Positions 15,835 to 25,554 of a stretch of 64,000 bases of DNA are shown here, one piece after another. The notes beneath the pieces are model-generated. The model saw nothing but the letters and a program-made list of their open reading frames with translations. It did no database searches and was not told where the DNA came from. The DNA comes from DATMGU01 sp035555315 (GTDB lineage Bacteria; Pseudomonadota; Alphaproteobacteria; ATCC43930; CGMCC-115725): positions 85,629-149,628 of the forward strand of contig DATMGU010000060.1 of NCBI GenBank assembly GCA_035555315.1. The letters are read 5' to 3'. Position numbers and translations under genes: made by a program. The number at the start of each line of letters is the position of its first letter. Position 1 is the first letter of the stretch.

Positions 15835-18800
15835 ATGCGTATTTTTCGAGATCGCCTCACGACGTCCCCGTCGGAACGTGGTCGCACTGGCGGCATCACG
15901 CTGCTGGTGCTCCTGGCATGTCTATCCCTTGTCGGTCTGGAGACTTGGACGGCATGGCAGTCGCGCGACGAGCAGGTAACCGAAACGAGGGACAAGACCG
16001 ACAATTTGGCGCGCGCGGCAGCCGAGCACACGGTGAGGTCGATCGAGGCCGTCGATCTGGTGCTGCGCGGCATGGCGGAACGCTTGGATCATGACGGTAT
16101 TCCAGCGCAAGGCGATGGGCGCCTTCGCCAGCTTCTGGTCGATCGCGCCGGCACCTTGCCTCAAGTACAGTTTTTTTCGGTTATCGATGACTCAGGCATG
16201 TGGCGCGTCACGTCGTCGGCCAGGCTATCGCCGCTCAGCCTCGCCGACCGACCCTATTTCCGGTTCCATCGCGACCATCCCGAAGCGGGGATGCAAATCG
16301 GCGGCCTGGTAAAGAGCCGCCTGGACGGCCGCTGGGTGATCACCGCCAGCCGCGGTTTCAAGCGGGCGGATGGCCAGTTCGGCGGTATCGTGCTGGCAGT
16401 TCTGGACCTCGAGTATTTCCGCCGGTTCTATCAGACCCTATCGATCGGCCGGGGCGGCATAATCGCCTTGTTTGACGATGGCGGGACCATGCTGACCCGT
16501 CACCCGTTTGTCGAGGAAGCGATCGGCCACGCCCTGACGAAGACCCTGATATACGGCAGCGAAACGGCCGGCGTGGAGAGTGCGAGCTTCTCCCACAAAT
16601 CCACCGTCGATGGCGTCTATCGACAATACCGCTCCCGGCGCCTGCCGAACCTGCCCTTGACCATTGTCGCCGCCCTGGCACGGGACGAGGAACTCGCGGG
16701 GTGGCGCCGCACGACCATCGAGCACTTCCTCGGCGGTTCGATGGTTTGCCTGATCCTTATCGGTCTGGCGGTGCGCATCGACCGGCAGATCCGGCGACAC
16801 AAACAGGCCGATCGCGAAGCCATCCACGCCAACGCCGAGTATCGACTGCTCGCCGACAGTGCCACCGACATGATCTTTCGGCTGGATCTGGATTTCGTGC
16901 GCCGCTATGTCTCGCCCGCCTCACGGGACATTCTCGGCTACGAACCCGAGGAATTGGTCGACACCAAACCCGTCGATATGATCCATCCGGAGGATGCCGA
17001 GCGAGTCGCCGCCACCTATCGAGCCCTAGCGGACGGGCAGGAGCACGGCAGCGTTACGAACCGCATCCGCCATCGGGATGGCCGGTGGATCTGGGTCGAG
17101 GTCACGCTGCGGCTGATCCGCGACGCCGATGGGCAGCCGAGCGGCATCATGGGCGCGCTGCGCGATATCAGCGTGCGCAAGGCCGCGGAATTGGAAGCGG
17201 CCAATGCCAATGCGCGCCTGACGGAAGCCAATCATCTGCTCCGCCGGACGGAGACGATCGGACATATCGGCCATTGGCGCTTTGATCTCCTCACGAACGA
17301 TCTGCTGTGGTCGGAAGAGATCTATCGCATCTATGGCTTGCCGCTGACCTATCGGCCGACCGTCGAGACGGCGATCGACGCGTACCATCCCGATGACCGG
17401 GAGTTGGTCGCGACGGCCTTCAACCGGGCAACCACCGAGGGAACTGCTTTCGAGATCGATGTCCGGCTGGTCCAGCCCGATGGATCAGTTCGGAACGTCA
17501 TCTCCACGGGGCAGTGCGACCATGATTCGGCGGGGCGTCTGATCGCCATCACGGGTGCTTTCCAGGATGTCACCGATCGCAAACTGGCCGACTGGGAGCT
17601 GCGCCTCAGTCAAGAACGGCTGGCTCTGGTGTTGCAGGCGGCGAATCTGGCCACATGGCGTCTCGATCTCGCGGCGGGGACGCGTGAAGTCAGCGACCAC
17701 TATCTGACACTGGCCGATTTTTCTCGCGAGGAATTCCCCAAGTCGATTACCGCCCTCTGGGACCACATCCATCCGGAGGATGGGCCCGTCGCGAAGCAGG
17801 CCTTCGCGGATCATGTCGCGGCGCGCAGCCCCCTCTTTGAAGTGGAGATGCGGTTTCGTCAGAAGGATGGCGGCTGGCGGTGGGTGCTGTCCCGCGGCGC
17901 CGTCGTCGAACGGGACGAGGCCGGCGAACCGCTGGTGGCATCCGGGATCCTGTTCGATATCAGCGAACGGCGAGAATTGACCGATGCCCTGACCGCCGCG
18001 CGCGACGCCGCCGACCAGGCGAACCGGGCGAAATCGGATTTTCTCGCCAGCATGAGCCACGAGATCCGGACACCGATGAACGGTGTCATCGGCTTCGCTG
18101 ACCTCCTGCTCGACGGAAAGCTCGACCAGGAGCAGCAGCGGAACGCCACCTTGCTGAAAGAGGCGGGAAAATCCCTGCTCGCGATCATCAACGACATCCT
18201 CGATGTATCGAAGATCGAAGCCGGCAAACTCGACCTCGAGCATATCCCGATCTGCCTTTCCGAAATCGCCGATGGGACGGTCTCGATCCTGCGAGCCCAG
18301 GCGATCGCCAAGGGGATCGATCTGCATCTGGATATCGACCGAAATCTGCCGTCTTGGGTGAAGGGCGACCCGACCAGACTGCGCCAGATCCTGCTCAATC
18401 TGATGAACAATGCGATCAAGTTCACCGAGCGGGGTAGCGTCACCGTTCGAGCGCTCCGCGAGGTTGGCCCGGCCGGCGCCATGGCGCGATTCGAGGTCTC
18501 GGACACGGGCATCGGCGTTCCATCGGATAAGCTCGATCGCCTCTTCCAGACCTTCTCCCAGGTCAACCGGTCGACCAGCCGGCACTATGGCGGCACCGGT
18601 CTTGGCCTGGTCATCTCCAAACGCCTGGCCGAGGCGATGGGCGGCGAGATCGGCGTTACCAGCGAGTTCGGCAGCGGCAGCACCTTCTGGTTCACGATCA
18701 CGGCCGAGGCGTGCCCCGCGCCCGACAGAAGCCGGACCGAGGCACGACAGCACCCAACCGCGGCGGCGCGCATTCTCGTCGCCGAAGATCTCTACATGAA

Positions 18801-19497
18801 CCAGGTCATCATCGACTCCCTGCTTCGAGCGGATGGCCACGAAGTGGTGCTGGTGGCCAATGGCGCGGAAGCCGTCGAGGCCGTTCAAACCAGCGATTTC
18901 GATCTGGTCCTGATGGACATGCAGATGCCGGTCATGGACGGTATCCAGGCGACGCGGATGATTCGCGGCCTCAATGAACGCGTCCGCAGCATTCCGATCA
19001 TCGCGTTGACCGCCAATGCCATGACGGACGACATTTCGGCGTGCACGGCCGCGGGCATGAACGGCCACCTGGCAAAGCCGATCGATCGGGAAGCCTTGTC
19101 GCGCATCGTCGCGGAATGGACCGGTCGGGGCACACGGTCCCCCGGCACCGAAATGCCGGCGAGTTTGGCGACCGTCAACGCCCCCGTGCTGCATGAGTTG
19201 GAAGACCGGCTTGGCAAGGATAAAGTCGCACTCTTTGTGAAGATGTTCAGAGAGCAGCTCGTGAAGACGATGGCGGCGATCGCCGCGGCCGAGGATGCGC
19301 AGACCTTGGTGCGCGAGGCCCATGTCCTGATTTCCATGTCGGGCAATCTCGGCTTCACCGAACTCATGACGCGCAGCCGTGAGCTCATGGACGCCGCCAA
19401 GCGCGGCGCCCCCGATCTATCCGGCCTGGTGGCGGTCCTGGAAGCCGCAGCCCACCGGGCGCAATCCGCCATGAACACGCGGTATCCCACATCATGA
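15835..19497 (+). CDS. Hybrid sensor histidine kinase with cache, three PAS, REC and Hpt domains
   Basis: A 1220-residue membrane sensor kinase. Two membrane helices (about 20-42 and 300-325) flank a dCache-like periplasmic sensor containing DRPYFRFHRD. Three PAS domains follow (about 345-465, 480-600, 610-725), then HisKA with His742 (SMSHEIRTPMNG), the HATPase motifs NLMNNAIKFT and GGTGLGL, a receiver with Asp1028 (LMDMQMPVMDG), and an Hpt-like domain with His1163. A full intramolecular phosphorelay is therefore encoded. A double-receiver protein overlaps its end by four bases and is the likely phosphate acceptor. The signal is unknown. Confidence 0.93.
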   Translation: MRIFRDRLTTSPSERGRTGGITLLVLLACLSLVGLETWTAWQSRDEQVTETRDKTDNLARAAAEHTVRSIEAVDLVLRGMAERLDHDGIPAQGDGRLRQLLVDRAGTLPQVQFFSVIDDSGMWRVTSSARLSPLSLADRPYFRFHRDHPEAGMQIGGLVKSRLDGRWVITASRGFKRADGQFGGIVLAVLDLEYFRRFYQTLSIGRGGIIALFDDGGTMLTRHPFVEEAIGHALTKTLIYGSETAGVESASFSHKSTVDGVYRQYRSRRLPNLPLTIVAALARDEELAGWRRTTIEHFLGGSMVCLILIGLAVRIDRQIRRHKQADREAIHANAEYRLLADSATDMIFRLDLDFVRRYVSPASRDILGYEPEELVDTKPVDMIHPEDAERVAATYRALADGQEHGSVTNRIRHRDGRWIWVEVTLRLIRDADGQPSGIMGALRDISVRKAAELEAANANARLTEANHLLRRTETIGHIGHWRFDLLTNDLLWSEEIYRIYGLPLTYRPTVETAIDAYHPDDRELVATAFNRATTEGTAFEIDVRLVQPDGSVRNVISTGQCDHDSAGRLIAITGAFQDVTDRKLADWELRLSQERLALVLQAANLATWRLDLAAGTREVSDHYLTLADFSREEFPKSITALWDHIHPEDGPVAKQAFADHVAARSPLFEVEMRFRQKDGGWRWVLSRGAVVERDEAGEPLVASGILFDISERRELTDALTAARDAADQANRAKSDFLASMSHEIRTPMNGVIGFADLLLDGKLDQEQQRNATLLKEAGKSLLAIINDILDVSKIEAGKLDLEHIPICLSEIADGTVSILRAQAIAKGIDLHLDIDRNLPSWVKGDPTRLRQILLNLMNNAIKFTERGSVTVRALREVGPAGAMARFEVSDTGIGVPSDKLDRLFQTFSQVNRSTSRHYGGTGLGLVISKRLAEAMGGEIGVTSEFGSGSTFWFTITAEACPAPDRSRTEARQHPTAAARILVAEDLYMNQVIIDSLLRADGHEVVLVANGAEAVEAVQTSDFDLVLMDMQMPVMDGIQATRMIRGLNERVRSIPIIALTANAMTDDISACTAAGMNGHLAKPIDREALSRIVAEWTGRGTRSPGTEMPASLATVNAPVLHELEDRLGKDKVALFVKMFREQLVKTMAAIAAAEDAQTLVREAHVLISMSGNLGFTELMTRSRELMDAAKRGAPDLSGLVAVLEAAAHRAQSAMNTRYPTS

Positions 19498-20291
19498 TCG
19501 ATCCCATGGAGACCTTGCACAAGGCGAACGGCACCGTGTTGATCATCGATGACGATCCCATCGCGGCGCAGCTCTACGCCGCGATCATCGAGGCCACGGG
19601 GTATGCGGTTCGGATTGCGACACCCGCCGCCGCTTATCTCAAGGCATTGGCGGCAGAGGATGCGGAGCCCACGGCCATCCTTCTCGACATTGCCATGTCC
19701 GAGGACGGCAACCCCCAGGATGACAGCCTCGACATCATGCGGGCGCTCGCGGGGCGGCAATGCCGCTCGCCGCTCTTCATCATGGCCGATGGAAGGTCAC
19801 ACTACCTGGAGGTGGTCCTGGAGCTCGGACGCATGTGGGGCCTGAATCTGATCGACGCGCTGCCCAAGCCACTCGATCCGGATCGGCTTCGCCGACACAT
19901 GGAAATGCTCCACGCGCGAAACGCCGGTACCACGACCGGCGATCGACCAAGGGTCGTCCTTCTGGTCGATGATGACGAGTTGGTGCTCTTGGTCGCGACC
20001 GAGACTCTGACCCGTGCCGGCTTCGAGGTTCGGACGGCTGCCGACGGCATGGAGGCGCTGGATCACCTCAGACAGTATGGCCTGGTCGATCTCTTGTTCA
20101 CCGATGTCGACATGCCGCGGATGGACGGCGTGGCGCTCGCCCTCGCGGCGCAGAAGCTGTTCCCCGAGATCAAAATCCTGTTCACCTCGGGCAAGATCGA
20201 TCATCCGCCGATCAACAAGGCGCGATTCATTTCTAAACCCTGGGGTATCGACGAGCTGGTCGCCGCGGCGCAGTCGGCGATAGCGCTCTAG
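19494..20291 (+). CDS. Double-receiver response regulator without output domain
   Basis: A 265-residue protein made of two receiver domains. The first (about 12-140) has acidic pocket residues in LIIDDDP and the phosphoacceptor Asp65 (ILLDIAMS). The second (about 152-265) has LLVDDDE, Asp204 (FTDVDMPRMDG) and a Lys in SKPW. There is no DNA-binding or enzymatic domain, so it probably works as a phosphate sink or by protein contact. Translation is coupled to the hybrid kinase by an ATGA overlap. Confidence 0.9.
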   Translation: MIDPMETLHKANGTVLIIDDDPIAAQLYAAIIEATGYAVRIATPAAAYLKALAAEDAEPTAILLDIAMSEDGNPQDDSLDIMRALAGRQCRSPLFIMADGRSHYLEVVLELGRMWGLNLIDALPKPLDPDRLRRHMEMLHARNAGTTTGDRPRVVLLVDDDELVLLVATETLTRAGFEVRTAADGMEALDHLRQYGLVDLLFTDVDMPRMDGVALALAAQKLFPEIKILFTSGKIDHPPINKARFISKPWGIDELVAAAQSAIAL

Positions 20292-20299
20292 GCGGCGTC

Positions 20300-21475
20300 C
20301 TAAACAGTCTCCAGCACCCGGCCGAATGCCTCGGCGAAGGCGGTGCGTTCGGGGGGCGTGCCGACGGTCACGCGGATGAGACGGTCGAGCGGCGCCACGC
20401 CCGGCGTGCGAATGAACACGCCTTCCCGCTCCAGCAATGCCGCGAGCACCGCCTTGGCGCGGGTCGAGTCGCCGAGATCCATCGCGACGAAATTGGTTGC
20501 CGAGGGCAAGGCATCGAGCCCGTGATGCGCCGCCAACGCCGCGAGCTCCCGCCGTCCCGCCGCCACCGCCTCGACCACACCCGCGACATGGTCGACATCG
20601 CCGAGCGAGGCCAGGGCGGCGGCCAGCGCCAGGCGCGTCATGCCGAAATGATTGCGGATCTTGTCGAAGGTCGCGATCAGCGGCACGGCGCCGATCGCAT
20701 AGCCGACCCTGAGACCGGCCAGGCCATGGGCCTTGGAAAACGTCCTGAGCCGGATCACCCTAGGATCGTCGGCGGCGAGGATCGGCAACGCCTCGGCCGG
20801 CGCGAATTCGGCATAGGCCTCGTCCAGCACGAGAAGGGTGCCGGGAGGGAGGGCGTCGAGCAAAGCCAGAACCGCGTCGCCGTCGAGCCAACTGCCGGTC
20901 GGATTGTCGGGGTTGGAGAGATAGACGAGCCGTGCGGCGGTACGATGGGCGGCATCGGCCAGCGCCTGCCAGTCATTATGGTAATGCGCCGTATCGCCGG
21001 CGGTGCCATAGGCCGGCCGCTCCAGCACCCCGCCATAGCCGATCACATGATAGGCGAAGGTCGGATAGGCCCCGGCGGACATCACCGCGGTATCGCCAGG
21101 ATTCATATGGGCGCGGACGATCAGCCCGAGCAACTCGTCGATGCCGGACCCGAGCACGATCGCATCGGCCGCAACGCCGTGGTGCCCGGCCAGCGCATGG
21201 CGCAACTCGAACCCTTCGGGATCGCCGTACCAGGAGACCCGCGGCGCCGCGTCGGCCAGCGCGGCGATCGCCCGGGCGGAGGGGCCGAACGCGCTTTCAT
21301 TGGCGCCGAGACGCAGGGTAAGGGAGCGGTCCGCGCGCCGCTCCAACGCCTCGGGCGGGACGAAGGGCACGGTGGCCGGCAGGGCGCCGACGACGCGCGA
21401 CAAAACTGGCATGGCACGGGCGGAAGGCACGGGCATGATAGGCGGAGACATCCTGGCAGGGATCGCGGCCGACAA
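20300..21475 (-). CDS. HisC-like class I/II aminotransferase
   Basis: A 391-residue PLP enzyme resembling histidinol-phosphate aminotransferase. The substrate-contacting segment LGANESAFGPS, the SNPDNPTGS motif (187-195), Asp218-Glu-Ala-Tyr221, and the Schiff-base Lys248 in FSKAHGLAGLRVGY are present. The N-terminus is uncertain: ATG codons at residues 9, 14 and 22 are alternatives. No other histidine genes are near, so it may be a second copy acting on histidinol phosphate or an aromatic amino acid. Confidence 0.85.
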   Translation of the reverse strand: MSAAIPARMSPPIMPVPSARAMPVLSRVVGALPATVPFVPPEALERRADRSLTLRLGANESAFGPSARAIAALADAAPRVSWYGDPEGFELRHALAGHHGVAADAIVLGSGIDELLGLIVRAHMNPGDTAVMSAGAYPTFAYHVIGYGGVLERPAYGTAGDTAHYHNDWQALADAAHRTAARLVYLSNPDNPTGSWLDGDAVLALLDALPPGTLLVLDEAYAEFAPAEALPILAADDPRVIRLRTFSKAHGLAGLRVGYAIGAVPLIATFDKIRNHFGMTRLALAAALASLGDVDHVAGVVEAVAAGRRELAALAAHHGLDALPSATNFVAMDLGDSTRAKAVLAALLEREGVFIRTPGVAPLDRLIRVTVGTPPERTAFAEAFGRVLETV

Positions 21476-21646
21476 GGATCGCCACTAACGAGGACCGTGC
21501 CGCCCACGGCGAACGATCGGACGAACGATCACGGGGTCATCGATGCCGGCGCCCAGCACCCGAGAGCGGGCCGGCCATTGGATCGCGGGATAGCGCCGGT
21601 CAACGGTGTCATCCCGGCGCTACGGAAGATTTCGCAAACGGGCCGT

Positions 21647-21892
21647 TCAGCTTGCCTTACGGTCCGAGATCGAGGCCGAGACGCCCGGCGTCGCCGCGGT
21701 GCGTTGAGCCTCGACACCCGGGGCCGAAGCCGTGGCCGTCTCGTCCGGCTTGTCCTCGTCCCGCATACCGGCCTTGAACGCCTTGATGCCCTTGGCGAAA
21801 TCGCCCATCACGTTAGGCAGGCGGCCGGCTCCGAAGACGATCAGAATGATCGCCAGAACCAGCAGCCAGTGAAACACGCTCATCGAACCCAT
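21647..21892 (-). CDS. tatA: Sec-independent translocase subunit TatA
   Basis: An 81-residue TatA/E protein. A short N-terminal membrane helix (FHWLLVLAIILIVFG) is followed by the conserved FG hinge and an amphipathic helix (RLPNVMGDFAKGIKAFKAGM), then a polar tail. The ATG at 21892 follows GAGGA at good spacing; MSVFHW three codons later is an alternative. tatB and tatC are not adjacent. The several Tat-type signal peptides in this window depend on such a system. Confidence 0.93.
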   Translation of the reverse strand: MGSMSVFHWLLVLAIILIVFGAGRLPNVMGDFAKGIKAFKAGMRDEDKPDETATASAPGVEAQRTAATPGVSASISDRKAS

Positions 21893-22165
21893 GGCATTAA
21901 TCCTCGGTATAGCGGCCTTTGCTTGCACAGAAACCTAGCACATCGGGTCTGTCCAGCCGAATCGCTAAACGGGGCCATCAAACCGCGCCGCTTCCCTGTC
22001 ATGTCGGTTGCGGCCCTTCGATTTGCAACCGGCCGCCGATGGTGCCGGGCGGCGGGTCGGCCCGGCTCCCGACATCGGCCCCTGAGTCTTTGCCGGCCCC
22101 TGGGTCTATTGTCGGCCCCTGGGTCTATTTGGCAGCGGCATCACCGACTGATATGGTCCGCCCCC

Positions 22166-23323
22166 ATGCCACGAATTGGATATAGCACCTGGCGAAAGCT
22201 CGCGGAGCGGCGGTTGGCGACAACCGCGGCGGCGACGTTGGGCGCGGGTGCGATCGTGGGGGCCGTGATCCTCATAGGCTGGCAGGGGCAATGGCTGTCC
22301 TGGATGCCTCACGCACCGGCGCTCTGGGGGGGCGGGACGCACAGGGCCGGCGTCACGGTCCGCTTGCCACCCCCCGTTCAGGACGTGTCGCCCTCCCTCG
22401 CGATCCCGACGCCCCGGAATGTCGAGATCCCGGGCCAGCCGGCCGATCCGCCGACCACTGACCAAAAGCTGGCCGGCCAACCGCCGGGCGACCAGCCGCC
22501 AGGCGACCAGCCCCCGGGCGAGCAACAAGCTGGTGCCGCTTCCGCCGGCGTCCGGCTCTCCCCGCTGCCGGAGATGACGGTCGGCATGCGTGTGGCGAAA
22601 CCGGTTCCCGTCGATCGAAGCGGACCGCCGGCCGCCGATAGTTTCGGACCGGCCAATACCAACCACACACTCGTCGCCCCCGCGGGATTGGCCACCATTG
22701 GACAAGCCGCGGCGGCGCCCAGACCAACCTCCGCGGCCCCGATATCGCGCGCGCCGATAGCGGTACCCCCACCTGATCGGGCAATCCCAGACCGGACAAT
22801 CCCAGACCGGGCAACCTCAAACTGGGCAACCCAGCCTGTACCGACACCCACAGCACCCGGTCCCAGCCCCGGCCGCGCGCCATCCGTGGCGGCGTTGCCG
22901 CCGGGTGCCGCCACGGCCGCGCCACCGGCGACGGTCAATGTTCCCCGCCAATTCTCCGGCGCCGCGCGCGCGACCGGCGCCGTCAGCCTGACGGTCAACA
23001 ACATTCAGGTGCAGTTGTTCGGCATTCGCCCGGCGGAGGGCAACGACCGCTGCGGCGGTACGGCGCCGGGTTCCTGCGCCGGGACGGCGGCGGCGGCGCT
23101 CGCCCAGCGCCTGGCGACCAATCCGGCGGTGTCGTGCCGCGTGCCATCGAGCCATGGCGGCTTGCAGGTTCCGGCGATCTGCCGGGACGCGCTGGGCACC
23201 GATTTATCGAATTATCTGGTGGGCGAAGGTCTGGCCTTGGCGGACCAGGCACAGAGCCTGGATTACGTGAGTGCCGAAGCCGGTGCGCGGGCGGCGAAAC
23301 GCGGTCTCTGGGCCAGCCGTTGA
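22166..23323 (+). CDS. Membrane-anchored protein with Pro-rich linker and degenerate SNase-like domain
   Basis: A 385-residue protein in three parts: an N-terminal membrane anchor (about 18-38), a long Pro/Ala-rich low-complexity linker (about 60-265) with short repeats (GDQPP, IPDR), and a C-terminal domain (272-385) resembling thermonuclease/SNase. Matches to that fold are VQLFGIRPAE, a cysteine-bearing middle, DLSNYLVGEGLALAD and AEAGARAAKRGLW. The arginine of VRLxGI is Gln283 and the GR segment is absent, so nuclease activity is doubtful. Four cysteines (296, 304, 324, 339) could form disulfides in the periplasm. Only this 3' part of a longer open frame is considered coding. Confidence 0.72.
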   Translation: MPRIGYSTWRKLAERRLATTAAATLGAGAIVGAVILIGWQGQWLSWMPHAPALWGGGTHRAGVTVRLPPPVQDVSPSLAIPTPRNVEIPGQPADPPTTDQKLAGQPPGDQPPGDQPPGEQQAGAASAGVRLSPLPEMTVGMRVAKPVPVDRSGPPAADSFGPANTNHTLVAPAGLATIGQAAAAPRPTSAAPISRAPIAVPPPDRAIPDRTIPDRATSNWATQPVPTPTAPGPSPGRAPSVAALPPGAATAAPPATVNVPRQFSGAARATGAVSLTVNNIQVQLFGIRPAEGNDRCGGTAPGSCAGTAAAALAQRLATNPAVSCRVPSSHGGLQVPAICRDALGTDLSNYLVGEGLALADQAQSLDYVSAEAGARAAKRGLWASR

Positions 23324-23512
23324 TCGGCATGACTCACCATTCTAGAAGGGCGGCCCGCCAAGGGCCTGCTGAGGGTTGCGCCCAGGCCGATTTGCCGGTA
23401 AGCCCGATCTCATGCCGATCTTTCACCTCCACGCTCTGGTTTGCGACAGCGCTCTCCCCCTCGGGGCGATAGCGCCTGGCGTTTTCACAAACGCCGGCAC
23501 GACCCTCCGAAG

Positions 23513-24241
23513 ATGAGTACCGAGCTGGTTCATGGTGGCAATTTCACCGTCATGATCGTGCGCGTCACCGATCCCGGCGACCCGTCTTTCGAAGGCCGGC
23601 TGGCCGAGCAGATCGCCCGCAGCCCCGGCTTTTTCGCCAATGCGCCGGTGGTCCTCGACCTCAAGGACGCGTCGGGCTGTGCCACGGCGGATGCGTTTCA
23701 TGGCTTGCGCCGGCTGCTGAAGCGCCAGCATCTGATCGCCGTCGGTATCCAGAACGCCAACGCGACGCAGGTGCGCGCGGCGATGAACGCCGATCTGGCC
23801 GCGTTTCCGGCGGCCGGCGCCGGCCGCCGCGCGGATGCCGAAACCGCCGCCTTGCCGGAGCGTACGGTGCCGGCCCGACCGGCGCCCCCGCCGTTGCAGC
23901 CGCCCTCGAGTCCGAACCGCACGAAAATCGTCACCCAGCCGGTGCGATCGGGTACCCAGATCTATGCGCGGGGCGGCGATCTGGTGGTGCTGGCCGCGGT
24001 CAGCCCGGGTGCCGAGGTCATCGCCGACGGTCATGTGCATATCTATGGCGCGCTGCGCGGTCGGGCGATCGCCGGGGCGACGGGCGATACCGAGGCGCGG
24101 ATCTTCGTCGGCCGGCTGGAAGCGGAACTCGTCTGCGTCGCGGGCCATTATCTGGTGAGCGAGGCCATTGAGCCCAGCTTCCTCAAGCAACCCGTTCAGG
24201 TGTCGCTGATCGACGATCGACTGACGATCTCGCGGACCTGA
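23513..24241 (+). CDS. minC: Septum site-determining protein MinC
   Basis: A 242-residue MinC. The N-terminal FtsZ-inhibiting domain (about 1-105) is followed by a Pro-rich linker and the C-terminal beta-helix domain with VRSGTQIYARGGDLVVLAAVSPGAEVIADGHVHIYGALRGRAIAGA, the MinD-binding signature. It blocks FtsZ ring assembly away from midcell. The start is chosen at MSTELVHGG. minD and minE follow on the same strand, the usual order. Confidence 0.95.
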   Translation: MSTELVHGGNFTVMIVRVTDPGDPSFEGRLAEQIARSPGFFANAPVVLDLKDASGCATADAFHGLRRLLKRQHLIAVGIQNANATQVRAAMNADLAAFPAAGAGRRADAETAALPERTVPARPAPPPLQPPSSPNRTKIVTQPVRSGTQIYARGGDLVVLAAVSPGAEVIADGHVHIYGALRGRAIAGATGDTEARIFVGRLEAELVCVAGHYLVSEAIEPSFLKQPVQVSLIDDRLTISRT

Positions 24242-24377
24242 CCAACTTTGTATTGTATAAGGCCGACGGCGCGTCCCCGGCCTTGGATTATCGGTATGGC
24301 GCCCGCACCGTTCGATCGGGAAGGGTGCCGCACCGCAGAGTGACGAGCATTATCCGCGAGAGTCGCGAGGAGGAATT

Positions 24378-25190
24378 TTGTCGAAGGTCATTACAGTCAC
24401 ATCCGGCAAAGGCGGTGTCGGCAAGACGACCACCTCGGCGGCGTTCGCGACCGGGTTGGCCCAGCGGGGCCACAAGACCGTCGTCGTCGATTTCGATGTG
24501 GGCCTGCGCAACCTGGACCTGATCATGGGATGCGAGCGGCGGGTCGTGTTCGATTTCATCAATGTGATCAACGGCGACGCCAACCTCAATCAAGCCTTGA
24601 TCAAGGACAAGCGGGTCGACAACCTGTACATTTTCCCGACGTCCCAGACGCGCGACAAGGATGCCTTGCGCAAGGATGGCGTCGAGAAAATTATGGACGA
24701 GTTGCGTGACAACTTCGAGTACATCGTCTGCGATAGTCCGGCGGGCATCGAACAAGGAGCCATGTCAGCGTTGTATCATGCCGATGCGGCGATCATCGTG
24801 ACCAACCCGGAGGTCTCGTCGGTCCGTGACAGCGACCGGATCCTCGGCATGCTCGCCTCGAAATCCCGCCGCGCCGAACTGAACCAACCGCCGGTCGAGG
24901 AATTTCTGCTGCTGACCCGTTACGCACCCGACCGGGTCGCCCGTGGCGAGATGTTGAGCATCACCGATGTGCAGGAAATTCTGTCGGTGCCGTTGCTTGG
25001 CGTCATCCCCGAATCGGAGACCGTCCTGAAGGCGTCCAACACCGGGCAGCCGGTCATCCTGGACGCCGAAAGCACGGCCGGCCGCGCCTATAGCGACGCC
25101 GTGGCCCGCTTCCTGGGCGAACAGCGCGAAATGCGATTCTTGACGACCGAACGTAAAGGCTTGCTGCGCAGCTTGTTTGGAAAAGCCTGA
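24378..25190 (+). CDS. minD: Septum site-determining ATPase MinD
   Basis: A 270-residue ParA/MinD ATPase. The deviant Walker A motif SGKGGVGKTT has both Lys11 and Lys16; VVDFDVGLRNLDLIMG and CDSPAGIE follow. The C-terminal amphipathic membrane-targeting helix is visible (KGLLRSLFGKA). It recruits MinC to the membrane and oscillates with MinE. The start is TTG at 24378, preceded by AGGAGG; no ATG fits. It lies 136 bases after minC, so minDE may have a promoter of their own. Confidence 0.97.
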   Translation: MSKVITVTSGKGGVGKTTTSAAFATGLAQRGHKTVVVDFDVGLRNLDLIMGCERRVVFDFINVINGDANLNQALIKDKRVDNLYIFPTSQTRDKDALRKDGVEKIMDELRDNFEYIVCDSPAGIEQGAMSALYHADAAIIVTNPEVSSVRDSDRILGMLASKSRRAELNQPPVEEFLLLTRYAPDRVARGEMLSITDVQEILSVPLLGVIPESETVLKASNTGQPVILDAESTAGRAYSDAVARFLGEQREMRFLTTERKGLLRSLFGKA

Positions 25191-25522
25191 TGGCGATCCT
25201 GAGTTTCCTGTTCCCGAAGAAAAGCCCGAGCGCCTCGGTCGCCAAGGAGCGGCTGCAGATCGTCCTGGCGCATGAGCGCGCCGGCCGGGACGTGCCGGAA
25301 TTCCTGCCCCGGTTGCAAAAGGAGATGCTGGCCGTGGTCGGCAAATATCTCGAACTGACCGAGGATATGATCAAGATCAACCTGCAGAGGCAGGGCGGCA
25401 CGTCGATCCTGGAGATCAATGTCGAACTGGATAAGACCAAACTGGCGGCCCGTCATGGTGCGCCCGAGAAGCCGATCGGCGAGAAGCCAGCCATCACCAG
25501 CAGGCCCCCCAAGGGCGCCTGA
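25190..25522 (+). CDS. minE: Cell division topological specificity factor MinE
   Basis: A 110-residue MinE. The N-terminal membrane/MinD-binding segment with KERLQIVLAHERAG and the C-terminal dimer domain are both present. It stimulates the MinD ATPase and confines MinC to the poles. The start overlaps the minD stop by one base (TGATG), so translation is coupled. It is somewhat longer than E. coli MinE because of a polar C-terminal tail. Confidence 0.97.
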   Translation: MAILSFLFPKKSPSASVAKERLQIVLAHERAGRDVPEFLPRLQKEMLAVVGKYLELTEDMIKINLQRQGGTSILEINVELDKTKLAARHGAPEKPIGEKPAITSRPPKGA

Positions 25523-25554
25523 CGAATGGATGGCTGCGCGCGACCCCGCTGGTC

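Noticed and set aside
17485..19323. A 612-codon antisense frame inside the hybrid kinase
   Set aside because: The sense strand carries HisKA, HATPase, REC and Hpt motifs in order; the antisense product has no recognisable domain.
20522..22165. The 5' part of a long forward frame ending in the SNase-like protein
   Set aside because: It runs antisense to the HisC-like and tatA genes, which have strong motifs. The real start is taken at 22166, where a membrane anchor begins.
22496..22535. Repeated GDQPP-coding units as a possible DNA repeat element
   Set aside because: They are in frame and belong to the Pro-rich linker of the SNase-like protein, so low-complexity coding explains them.
24354..24366. 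A GANTC site (GAGTC) near minD as a possible CcrM/GcrA target
   Set aside because: A single five-base site occurs by chance every few hundred bases, and its placement alone does not show regulation.
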